Shown here piece by piece: positions 45,342-52,120 of a stretch of DNA of 60,561 bases; position 1 is the first letter of the stretch, and each line of letters begins with the position of its first letter. Made by a program: the position numbers and the translations under genes. The notes beneath the pieces were generated by a model. The model saw only the letters and a list, made by a program, of their open reading frames with translations, made no database searches and had not been told where the DNA came from. The DNA comes from JBHELT01 sp046262935 (GTDB lineage Bacteria; Actinomycetota; CADDZG01; JAHWKV01): the NCBI GenBank assembly GCA_046262935.1, contig JBHELT010000019.1, positions 1 through 60,561 of the forward strand, read 5' to 3'.

Positions 45342-46219
45342 CCTCTTGGAGCAAGCCTTTGATCTTCGGGGACGTCCCTGAGGTCGAGCCCACGCATCGC
45401 TTCGCCTAGACCGCGAGACACCTTAGCCAGAACGTCAGGATCGTTGAAGAAGGTCGTGGCTTCGACTATCGCCCGCGCCCTGGGGGCCGGGTCATCACTC
45501 TTGAAAATCCCAGAACCAACGAATACGCCCTCTGCTCCCAGTTGCATCACAAGCGCTGCATCGGCCGGAGTTGCGATCCCTCCAGCGCAGAACATCACCA
45601 CAGGCAGATGCCCGTCTTCGGCGACCTGTTTGACGAGTTCGTAGGGGGCCCCATTCAACTTTGCTTCGCTCATGAATTCCTCTTCGGGGGCGACGCTAAG
45701 CCGCCTGACGTGATCGAGGATGGTTCGAAGATGCCTAACCGCCTCAACGATGTTGCCCGTCCCAGCTTCACCCTTCGAGCGGATCATCGCGGCGCCTTCG
45801 CCGATACGCCTTAGGGCTTCGCCAAGGTTCGTGGCTCCGCAGACGAAGGGCACGGTGAAGTTCCATTTGTCGATGTGATGGGCTTCGTCGGCTGGCGTAA
45901 GGACTTCGGACTCATCGATGTAGTCGACACCGAGTGACTGAAGGATCTGCGCTTCGACGAAGTGACCGATGCGGGCCTTTGCCATTACGGGGATGGTCAC
46001 CGACTCGATGATCTCGGAGATCTTATTGGGGTCTGCCATCCGGGCAACCCCTCCATCTCTTCGGATGTCCGATGGCACTCTTTCCAGTGCCATCACGGCT
46101 ACCGCGCCAGCGTCTTCGGCGATCTTGGCTTCATCGGCGTTGGTGACGTCCATGATGACGCCCCCCTTGAGCATCTCGGCAAGACCCTTTTTTACCCGGG
46201 GAGTTCCTCTTTCAGCCAC
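45335..46219 (-). CDS. pdxS: PLP synthase lyase subunit
   Basis: Dodecameric (beta/alpha)8 enzyme that makes pyridoxal 5'-phosphate from ribose 5-phosphate, glyceraldehyde 3-phosphate and ammonia. The 294 residues carry GLAEMLKGGVIMDVTNADEA, VAVMALERVPSDIR (catalytic Lys region near MAKARIGHFVEA) and the phosphate loop GEAGTGNIVEA. GTG start with AAGGAAGG six bases upstream. Forms an operon with pdxT; a TACAAT box lies 38 bases upstream. Confidence 0.98.
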   Translation of the reverse strand: MAERGTPRVKKGLAEMLKGGVIMDVTNADEAKIAEDAGAVAVMALERVPSDIRRDGGVARMADPNKISEIIESVTIPVMAKARIGHFVEAQILQSLGVDYIDESEVLTPADEAHHIDKWNFTVPFVCGATNLGEALRRIGEGAAMIRSKGEAGTGNIVEAVRHLRTILDHVRRLSVAPEEEFMSEAKLNGAPYELVKQVAEDGHLPVVMFCAGGIATPADAALVMQLGAEGVFVGSGIFKSDDPAPRARAIVEATTFFNDPDVLAKVSRGLGEAMRGLDLRDVPEDQRLAPRGW

Positions 46220-46256
46220 GACGCACCTTCCTTAGATGAGCAGACCGCGATGGACG

Positions 46257-46262
46257 ATTGTA
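46257..46262 (-). promoter_or_regulatory. Candidate -10 box of pdxS-pdxT
   Basis: TACAAT in the context GTTACAATC lies 38 bases before the pdxS GTG, between the DsrE-like gene and pdxS. The same nine bases occur upstream of the aldolase gene at 60411-60419. No good -35 is at the usual distance, which is common for actinobacterial promoters. Weak on its own. Confidence 0.35.
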
Positions 46263-46282
46263 ACGCCGGGCCTGTCAGGCGT

Positions 46283-46645
46283 TCAGAACGTCAACACCTT
46301 GGAGGCATCTTTGATCAATCGAGCCACATCCGGAGGTGCCACCCAGGTACCGTTCAAAGCCGCGAGGTCTTCTTCTGTCGCCCCACGGGCGACTGCGCAG
46401 CCCTTTCAGACGTAAACCGGGACTGAATGTTCCTTGACCTTGGCGAGCAGTTCTTTGAGCACAGGCAGCCCTACCCCAGCGACCTCGTCTGCCTTGTTTC
46501 CGATCATGAGGTCCGCGGCATCGCCTGCGAGAACGAACCCGATCTTCTCGCCTTCGGCAACCGAACCGTTCATACCGAGATGAAATGGGATCGATGCACG
46601 GGTGTGATCGCTGGTACCGGTTGCGCATATATACAGGACATCCAT
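46283..46645 (-). CDS. DsrE-family protein with in-frame TGA, probable selenoprotein
   Basis: Small DsrE/DsrF-like sulfur-relay or redox protein of 120 residues if the TGA at 46408-46406 is read as selenocysteine (residue 80). Before it: MDVLYICATGTSDHTRAS, GEKIGFVLAGDAADLM and HSVPVYV. After it, in the same frame for 40 codons: KGCAVARGATEEDLAALNGT through VLTF. Related DsrE proteins have a Cys where the TGA stands, giving CxxC; here it would be UxxC. A hairpin meeting bacterial SECIS criteria follows directly. The start is ATG 46645 with AGGAG six bases upstream. Read without recoding, the protein would stop at 79 residues, losing its redox motif. No sel genes are in the window. Confidence 0.8.
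46377..46408 (-). promoter_or_regulatory. Putative bacterial SECIS element (TGA plus hairpin)
   Basis: The TGA (46408-46406) is followed on the minus strand by a 7 bp perfect stem, GTCGCCC (46393-46387) with GGGCGAC (46383-46377), closed by a GTG loop. The loop begins 20 bases after the TGA and its first base is G. Bacterial SECIS elements are known to need an apical loop 16-37 bases after the UGA, with a G among the first loop bases. The hairpin lies wholly inside the coding frame, as is usual in bacteria. Confidence 0.72.
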
Positions 46646-46729
46646 CGGTCGCTCCTTCTCTGGGATCGAACTGGCACTTACGTCGAGCACGCTTAGTTTG
46701 TCACTTCGCGGGAGGCGCATAGTTCCAGG

Positions 46730-47911
46730 CTAGGTGACGTTCACCTGCTGGTCATTGGGGATGAGATGGACCCAGGTGTTGCCGGGGAGCAATTCGATAG
46801 GGCGGCCGGATAGGTCGGCTAGCGTCATCTGCTGCGTGGCAGAGGACTTGGTCCATCTCCCCTCCACGGCCACGCCACCCCTTAGAACTGTGGCTCCACC
46901 TGTACCTATCACCGTTATGTCAGGCGAAGTATTTCCAGCAGCATCTTTGATGGTCCCCGGCACGACTTTGACTTTGAGTATCACGACATTGGTAACCGAA
47001 ACCTGCGAACCACCAACCAGCAAGTGTGGCTTAGCTCCGTGGAACCTCTTGTACACCGACGCGGCCGCATCGAAGACATAGCGCACGAGGTTGTCGCTGC
47101 CTGAATATTGGAATGAAACCGCTTTGCCGGTCGGGGTGGTTACGGTCGAAGTGACCGGTGAGGCCGCGCTCGGTGTCGCATTACGCCCCCCCGGTGAGGA
47201 ACACCCTGGGCTTGGCGACGGCGAGGCCTTCGATCTTGCACCGGTCGGCGACTTATGCGCGGAAGCCGAGGGCGAAGGTGAGTGCGAAACCGCACAACTG
47301 CTCGAAGTCACGGCGTCCTTGTTGAAGATGAAACCTGTCTTCGGAACCGTGACCGATCCGGTGAAGAAGGCCCTCAGTGCGTCGATGGTAGTGAACAAGT
47401 TATGAGGAGCAGGACGGCCTTTCTGTCTGTGATAAGCCTTGCCGTGAACGCCGTCGTCTTCGAGGTCGGTGATGCCTCGGGTTGAACGCACCTTCGAATC
47501 AACGATCGGGTTGGCTCCTGAATAACCGAACAGAACAGGCGCATACGCCTGCAAGATGTCGGGGTCAACAAGTCGCGCGCTCCTTACGGGCCCTAGATCG
47601 GAAGAATCGGCACAGTGGAAGATGGCCATGAAACGCGTGATGCCGCCTTCCGCGAGTTCCTCATAAACGATGTCGGCAGCGTCAAGGCCAGCCTGCGGGC
47701 GCGCAGGGGTTGAGTTCTCGATCTTCACGGCGAGCGGGGGCCTGTCGAGCTTCTTCGAACGAGTTGTTTCGACTCCCGTCAGAGGGCAGAAAACCGGCTT
47801 AGGCGATGGCGATGGGCTGGGCCGCGGACTCGCAGTTGGTTTGGTCCCGCCGCTGCTGCAAGCGAACAGGATCATGGTCAAGGACGCGGCAAGCAGATGT
47901 CGTGTTCGCAT
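46730..47911 (-). CDS. DUF3048 lipoprotein
   Basis: Exported lipoprotein of unknown function, common in Gram-positive bacteria. The signal peptide MRTRHLLAASLTMILFAC ends in a lipobox-like LFAC. After a Ser/Pro-rich spacer comes the N-terminal DUF3048 domain (PLTGVETTRSKKLDRPPLAV, PQAGLDAADIVYEELAEGGI) and the C-terminal domain (VEGRWTKSSATQQMTLAD). An additional Ser/Pro/Thr-rich stretch of about 55 residues separates two halves of the fold, probably a surface loop. A GTG at 47929 is an alternative start; 47911 gives the better signal peptide. Confidence 0.88.
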   Translation of the reverse strand: MRTRHLLAASLTMILFACSSGGTKPTASPRPSPSPSPKPVFCPLTGVETTRSKKLDRPPLAVKIENSTPARPQAGLDAADIVYEELAEGGITRFMAIFHCADSSDLGPVRSARLVDPDILQAYAPVLFGYSGANPIVDSKVRSTRGITDLEDDGVHGKAYHRQKGRPAPHNLFTTIDALRAFFTGSVTVPKTGFIFNKDAVTSSSCAVSHSPSPSASAHKSPTGARSKASPSPSPGCSSPGGRNATPSAASPVTSTVTTPTGKAVSFQYSGSDNLVRYVFDAAASVYKRFHGAKPHLLVGGSQVSVTNVVILKVKVVPGTIKDAAGNTSPDITVIGTGGATVLRGGVAVEGRWTKSSATQQMTLADLSGRPIELLPGNTWVHLIPNDQQVNVT

Positions 47912-47964
47912 GTGGCCGCAGGCTAACACGCACGTAACCGGTGGAAGCGGAGTTCAGCCAGTTT

Positions 47965-48855
47965 TCAGATGTGTTCCAGCTGTTTGATCCGCTCGTCCAG
48001 TGGCGGGTGAGTATCGAACAAACGGTTGAGCCATCCACCGAACCCGCGTTGGCTACGGTCAAGGGGAGACTCGATCCACAAGTGTGCCGTTGCTCGGCTC
48101 GATGTTCTGACCACAGTCGAATCTTCCCTTAATTTCTTTAAAGCGCTGATGAGACCTGGGGGATAACGCGTCAGCAGGACTCCGCTCGAATCGGCGAGCA
48201 GTTCGCGTTTGCGCGACACAGCCATCCGAAGGATCTGGGCGACCAAAGGAGCCAAGAGTGCAACGACCAACCCAACCAGACCGATCACCGCACCGAGACC
48301 TCCTGCCCTTCGGCGCCCTCCGATCCGCCAGAAGCCCCGCAACATCCAGTCGGACAACAAGGTAACAACCCCTGCAAGAACAACCGCGATCGTGGTCACC
48401 AATATGTCGTGGTTCTGTATGTGAATCATCTCGTGAGCAAGCACGCCTTCTAGTTCAACCCTATTCATCTTCTCCAGAAGTCCAGTCGTAACGGCCACCG
48501 CTGCATGCTTGGGGTCGCGGCCCGTAGCGAAGGCATTGGGCGCAGGATCATCGACCACGAAGACTCGCGGCGTGGGAAGACCTGCCGCGATGGCTAAGCC
48601 TTCGACGACATTCATCAACCTTGCGTTGTTCAGATGGTCTGCCGGGCGCGCGTGGCTCATGGCAAGCACGATCTTGTCTGAGTTGAAATAACTGAACCAA
48701 GACATCCCGATAGCGAACGCCGCCGCGACCGGCAGGCCCAGGTAGCCAACCCCGAAGACCTCTCCGAAGACCCAACCGACCGCGGCCACCAGAGCCACGA
48801 AGGCGATCACCATCAGTATCGACCGTCTCTTGTTCGAAGCGATCAGCTCATACAA
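47965..48855 (-). CDS. htpX: HtpX-like membrane zinc metallopeptidase
   Basis: Membrane quality-control protease of family M48. The 296 residues have two N-terminal helices (about 13-50), the catalytic VLAHEMIHIQNHD motif, a third and fourth hydrophobic segment (TTIAVVLAGVVTLLSD, LGAVIGLVGLVVALLAPLVA) and the third zinc ligand in SRKRELLADSSG. TTG start nine bases after lemA, with AAGG upstream. LemA-HtpX pairs are common and probably work together on membrane protein turnover. Confidence 0.94.
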   Translation of the reverse strand: MYELIASNKRRSILMVIAFVALVAAVGWVFGEVFGVGYLGLPVAAAFAIGMSWFSYFNSDKIVLAMSHARPADHLNNARLMNVVEGLAIAAGLPTPRVFVVDDPAPNAFATGRDPKHAAVAVTTGLLEKMNRVELEGVLAHEMIHIQNHDILVTTIAVVLAGVVTLLSDWMLRGFWRIGGRRRAGGLGAVIGLVGLVVALLAPLVAQILRMAVSRKRELLADSSGVLLTRYPPGLISALKKLREDSTVVRTSSRATAHLWIESPLDRSQRGFGGWLNRLFDTHPPLDERIKQLEHI

Positions 48856-48864
48856 ATCGATGCC

Positions 48865-49416
48865 TTAGAACTGAACCTTCACCGGCCCCCGTGTTGCTTC
48901 GTCGATCTCGAAGTAGTCCTTCTTGTGGAAACCAAATGCTCCAGCGAGCAGAACATTCGGGAACACTGCGATGACGTTATTGAACTTAAGAACGGTGTCG
49001 TTGTAGAACTGGCGGGCGAAAGCGATCTTGCTTTCGGTTGAAGTCAGTTCCTCTTGAAGAGCCAAGAAGTTCTCGTTGGCTTTCAATTGAGGGTATGCCT
49101 CGGCAACGGCGAAGACCTGTCGCAGAGCCTGGGTCAACATGTTCTCGGCTTGAGCCTGTTCAGGAACGCTCTTGGCTTCGATGCCCATGGATCGTGCCTT
49201 GGTGACGTTCTCGAGAGTCTCTTTCTCGTGAGCCGCATATCCTTTGACCGTTTCAACCAGATTCGGTATCAAGTCGTAGCGACGTTTCAACTGAACGTCA
49301 ACTTGACTCCAGGCATTGTCTACCCTGTTGCCGATGACGCGCATCTTGTTGTAAGTCATGATCGCCCACAGGACGATCACGCCTCCGATGATCGCGAGGA
49401 TCAAACCTGTTCCCAT
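48865..49416 (-). CDS. lemA: LemA-family membrane protein
   Basis: A 183-residue protein with one N-terminal membrane helix (about 3-22) and a long helical bundle (NKMRVIGNRVDNAWSQVDVQ, RRYDLIPNLVETVKGYAAHE, then IAFARQFYNDTVLKFN), all typical of LemA. The start is ATG 49416 with AAAGGGG upstream; an open frame to 49614 would add an unrelated basic extension into pimA. The family is linked to HtpX and to membrane stress, but its biochemical role is unsettled. Confidence 0.94.
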   Translation of the reverse strand: MGTGLILAIIGGVIVLWAIMTYNKMRVIGNRVDNAWSQVDVQLKRRYDLIPNLVETVKGYAAHEKETLENVTKARSMGIEAKSVPEQAQAENMLTQALRQVFAVAEAYPQLKANENFLALQEELTSTESKIAFARQFYNDTVLKFNNVIAVFPNVLLAGAFGFHKKDYFEIDEATRGPVKVQF

Positions 49417-49444
49417 CTGTGCCCCTTTCGAAGAAGGTACCTTC

Positions 49445-50500
49445 TCATGATACTGCTGCCTCATAACGCGATAGCACGTCATCAACGAGAAGCGACCAGT
49501 CCAATCGCGATGCACGTTCAGTGCCCTTGGCTCGCAGATCACTGGCTGCCTCTTTGTCGGTGAGCACCTCGATGAGCGCCTTCGATGTTGCTTCGATATC
49601 GCCAACCGGGACATGCACAGCCGCCCCTTGAGCTGCCTCCAGGTAGCCGGGGAGATCGGAGCACACGACTGGCGTCCCGGCGCTCATAGCTTCAGCCAGA
49701 ACGATGCCGAACGACTCCCCACCGAGCGAAGGCGCACAGAACGCGTCGGCCGCTTTGTAGATCTGCGCCAATCGTTGATGGTCTACCGCTGCGAATCCAT
49801 GCGCCCAAGGTGGAAGGTCGGCCGGGGCGGGGCCGACGGCCACGAGGTTCACGTTGGGCATCGAATCGCGAACACGGGCGAGCGCGTCGACAGCCACTGA
49901 AAGTCCTTTGCGCGGCTCGGGCCTGCCAACGAATAGCACGAAGGGCTTGAGCGCCGCCATCTGTTCATCTGGTTCGGCTGCCGCGAATCGTTTGAAGTCG
50001 ACCCCGTTTGGGATGACTGAATATGAACCGGGGAAGTATGTCGTGATCAGCGAAAGAGCGGCCTTGGAAACAACGATGCGTTCCTTCAGTGTCTTGAGGT
50101 ACTTGTCCAAAACTGGCTTTGCGATCGCGTAGCCTGCGCTTCGCTCGGCGCTTGCGTGGAACGTAGCCACCGCCGGAAGCGTGGATGCCATCAACGCTAG
50201 CAGCGAGATGCTTGGGATGGCTGGCTCGTGCAGGTGAACGATATCGATGTCGCCTTCAGCCAGCCGTCTGGCGATGCGCGTCTTCGCCGAACGTGAGAAG
50301 CAAAGTCTGGCAACTGAACCGTTGGCGGGCACAGGCAGGCTTCGTCCGGCGACGATGATGTCTTCATGGTCCTTTGTCGCCGGCGCGATGATCTCGACTT
50401 GCACATCGCGCTCAGCAAGCGCCGATGCTAGTCCGGTGATGTGCGACTTCACGCCCCCCGGGAAAGACCAGTCGTATGGACAAACGAGAGCTACCTTCAA
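49445..50500 (-). CDS. pimA: Phosphatidylinositol mannosyltransferase PimA
   Basis: GT4 glycosyltransferase that transfers the first mannose from GDP-mannose to phosphatidylinositol. The 351 residues begin VALVCPYDWSFPGGVKSHI, a PimA-type N-terminus, and have SVIPNGVDFKRF, the nucleotide-sugar loop FVGRPEPRKGL and the E-x7-E motif in GGESFGIVLAEAMSAGTPVV. The gene neighbours (acyltransferase and PI-phosphate synthase) identify it as PimA rather than another GT4 enzyme. Overlaps patA by four bases. Confidence 0.94.
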   Translation of the reverse strand: MKVALVCPYDWSFPGGVKSHITGLASALAERDVQVEIIAPATKDHEDIIVAGRSLPVPANGSVARLCFSRSAKTRIARRLAEGDIDIVHLHEPAIPSISLLALMASTLPAVATFHASAERSAGYAIAKPVLDKYLKTLKERIVVSKAALSLITTYFPGSYSVIPNGVDFKRFAAAEPDEQMAALKPFVLFVGRPEPRKGLSVAVDALARVRDSMPNVNLVAVGPAPADLPPWAHGFAAVDHQRLAQIYKAADAFCAPSLGGESFGIVLAEAMSAGTPVVCSDLPGYLEAAQGAAVHVPVGDIEATSKALIEVLTDKEAASDLRAKGTERASRLDWSLLVDDVLSRYEAAVS

Positions 50501-51381
50501 TCGCGACCTCGCGGGGTCAGGTGAGCCTCATCCGATGGCCAGTTGGTCGAAAACAGGTGCCATTGCGCCGGCGCTTCTCGCACGAATCTTTCGATCTGGC
50601 TGGCCATCACCGAAGCCAGCGAATCGAGGTCGGCTTGCCGATCGCCGGTCAGTTCGTAGGGAACTTTTTCGAAGATGACCTTGAAGCGGCGGGGCCCAAC
50701 CTTATAGACCGCCCCTGCGATGAGGGGGGCCCCCGTTTCGACCAGCACGAGAGGAGGCCCCGCGGCCAGTGTCGTCCGTTCGCCGAACAATCTCGCCCAC
50801 AGTCCTCTCCTGCTGAGATCGCGGTCTGCAAGGATCGCCACTCCTTCTCCAGAGCGAACCACTTCGATCAACCTCTCACGTGCCGCGGAACCAGGCTTGG
50901 CAGGGATGACATGCATGCCGTTTCTGTCCCTGGTTCCCGCGAACCAATCGAATAGAGCGCGCGGCTTCAGCACCTCTGCAACCGTTGTGAATGGCCAGCC
51001 CATCTGTCCAACCCAGGCAACTCCAAGATCGTAGAAACCCAGATGTGCAGTGGCAAGAACCACACCCTTGCCCGTAGCAAGAGAATCGGTGACCGCTGCG
51101 ATGGTTTCCTCGTCGGCTTCGATCATCGACATGATCTCTTCGCGGGAATAGCGCCCGAGCCTGAACGTTTCGAGCCAGTATTCGGCGTAAGAGACGTATG
51201 CCTGCTTGACCGCGTCTTTCAGCAAAGGACCTTCACCGATCACACGCGCCAGGTTTCTGGTCACGATGTTGCGTTTGTTGCGAGAGACCCGATAAGCGAT
51301 CGCCGCGCCGAGTCGCGCCGAGGCATCGCCCCAAGCGATCGGGACGTGCTCCGCGATGAATGCACCCATTCTGAACGCCAC
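50497..51381 (-). CDS. patA: Phosphatidylinositol mannoside acyltransferase
   Basis: LpxL/HtrB-family acyltransferase that acylates the mannose of PIM. Motifs: the catalytic His-Asp-type element ATAHLGFYDLG, then GEGVAILADRDLSRRG and a C-terminal PAQWHLFSTNW. The start is uncertain. GTG 51381 (295 residues including it) begins at the first helix (VAFRMGAFIAEHVP). CTG 51438 would overlap the pgsA stop as CTGA and add 19 residues, a length closer to known PatA proteins. The open frame to 51606 would overlap pgsA by 172 bases and is not credible. Downstream neighbour pimA overlaps by four bases. Confidence 0.9.
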   Translation of the reverse strand: MAFRMGAFIAEHVPIAWGDASARLGAAIAYRVSRNKRNIVTRNLARVIGEGPLLKDAVKQAYVSYAEYWLETFRLGRYSREEIMSMIEADEETIAAVTDSLATGKGVVLATAHLGFYDLGVAWVGQMGWPFTTVAEVLKPRALFDWFAGTRDRNGMHVIPAKPGSAARERLIEVVRSGEGVAILADRDLSRRGLWARLFGERTTLAAGPPLVLVETGAPLIAGAVYKVGPRRFKVIFEKVPYELTGDRQADLDSLASVMASQIERFVREAPAQWHLFSTNWPSDEAHLTPRGRD

Positions 51382-51434
51382 GTAAGTAAGACCGGGAACG
51401 ATGCCTTCGGAGAATGGGCGGGAGCGCTCTAGAT

Positions 51435-52055
51435 TCAGGTCGGGACCGACTTGGCTTGTTTCCAAACGTGCATGAACCTTTGGATGACGGTGATCATGCT
51501 TGCGATGGCAAGCACGACTAACAACCAGAACAGAACAGATGCGAAGACCAACCCTACCGACAGGATGATTATGCGTTCTGGCCGCTCCGCGATGCCGACG
51601 GCACATTCGAAGCCCAGTCCCTCAGCCTTGGCCCTGATATAGGAGGTCATGAAGGCGAGCACCAGCGAAACGAGGGCGAGCACAAAAGCCATCGAAACCC
51701 GGTCGGTCCATGAGGCAGAGAGCACATGACCCGATGTCGCGAAATGCCAGGCCAGGCCCCCAAGTACCAGGGCATCAGAAGCCCGATCGATGGATGAGTC
51801 GAGGAATGCTCCCCTCTTGCTCATCTGATCTCCCCCCCGAGCCACAGCTCCATCCAGGGCATCGAAGACGCCGCCGGCGATGGTTAAAACTCCACCCAGG
51901 AACAGGTGGTGCTGGACGATAGCTGCGGTCGCAGCGAGCACCACTGCGAATCCGATCGCCGTCATGGTGTTGGCGCTAAGACCAGCGGCGGCAATGCCCC
52001 GTCCGATGGGGAACGTGATCTTGCGAAGGATGTCTCTAAATAGCTTGCTGAACAA
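51435..52055 (-). CDS. pgsA: Phosphatidylinositol phosphate synthase (CDP-alcohol phosphotransferase)
   Basis: Makes phosphatidylinositol phosphate from CDP-diacylglycerol and inositol phosphate. The full CDP-alcohol signature D-x2-DG-x2-AR-x8-G-x3-D-x3-D is present from FDALDGAVAR through GAFLDSSIDRASD. Six hydrophobic helices fit the fold. I start at TTG 52055 (206 residues, FSKLFRDILRKITFPIGRG), since this matches the family N-terminus; earlier in-frame ATGs lie in the divergent promoter. Together with patA and pimA this is the core of PIM lipid synthesis, which is characteristic of Actinomycetota. Confidence 0.93.
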   Translation of the reverse strand: MFSKLFRDILRKITFPIGRGIAAAGLSANTMTAIGFAVVLAATAAIVQHHLFLGGVLTIAGGVFDALDGAVARGGDQMSKRGAFLDSSIDRASDALVLGGLAWHFATSGHVLSASWTDRVSMAFVLALVSLVLAFMTSYIRAKAEGLGFECAVGIAERPERIIILSVGLVFASVLFWLLVVLAIASMITVIQRFMHVWKQAKSVPT

Positions 52056-52075
52056 GGGACTTGATCCAGGTTGGA

Positions 52076-52112
52076 GCGAGCAGAACCCGCTCGCCACCGC
52101 CATATATAGAAT
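52076..52112 (+). promoter_or_regulatory. Candidate leaderless promoter of the EF-G-like gene with upstream dyad
   Basis: TAGAAT (52107-52112) fits the actinobacterial -10 pattern TANNNT and stands eight bases before the ATG at 52121. That ATG has no Shine-Dalgarno, so the mRNA may be leaderless. Just upstream lies an inverted repeat, GCGAGC (52076-52081) and GCTCGC (52089-52094), in the divergent space shared with pgsA, a possible operator. Judged by eye. Confidence 0.45.
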
Positions 52113-52120
52113 GCGAAACC

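Noticed and set aside
46262..46288. Hairpin AACGCC/GGCGTT between the DsrE-like gene and pdxS as a terminator
   Set aside because: Six-base stem with a ten-base loop and no T-run on either strand; too weak to call.
46283..46408. DsrE-like gene as a simple pseudogene or sequencing error
   Set aside because: The only interruption is a TGA at the conserved Cys position, followed by a fitting hairpin and 40 further codons of family-like sequence. A random nonsense mutation would rarely meet all three; still, it cannot be excluded without sel genes.
46275..46628. A 117-codon minus-strand frame over the DsrE-like gene
   Set aside because: Arg-rich, low-quality product in a shifted frame; the recoded DsrE frame explains the region.
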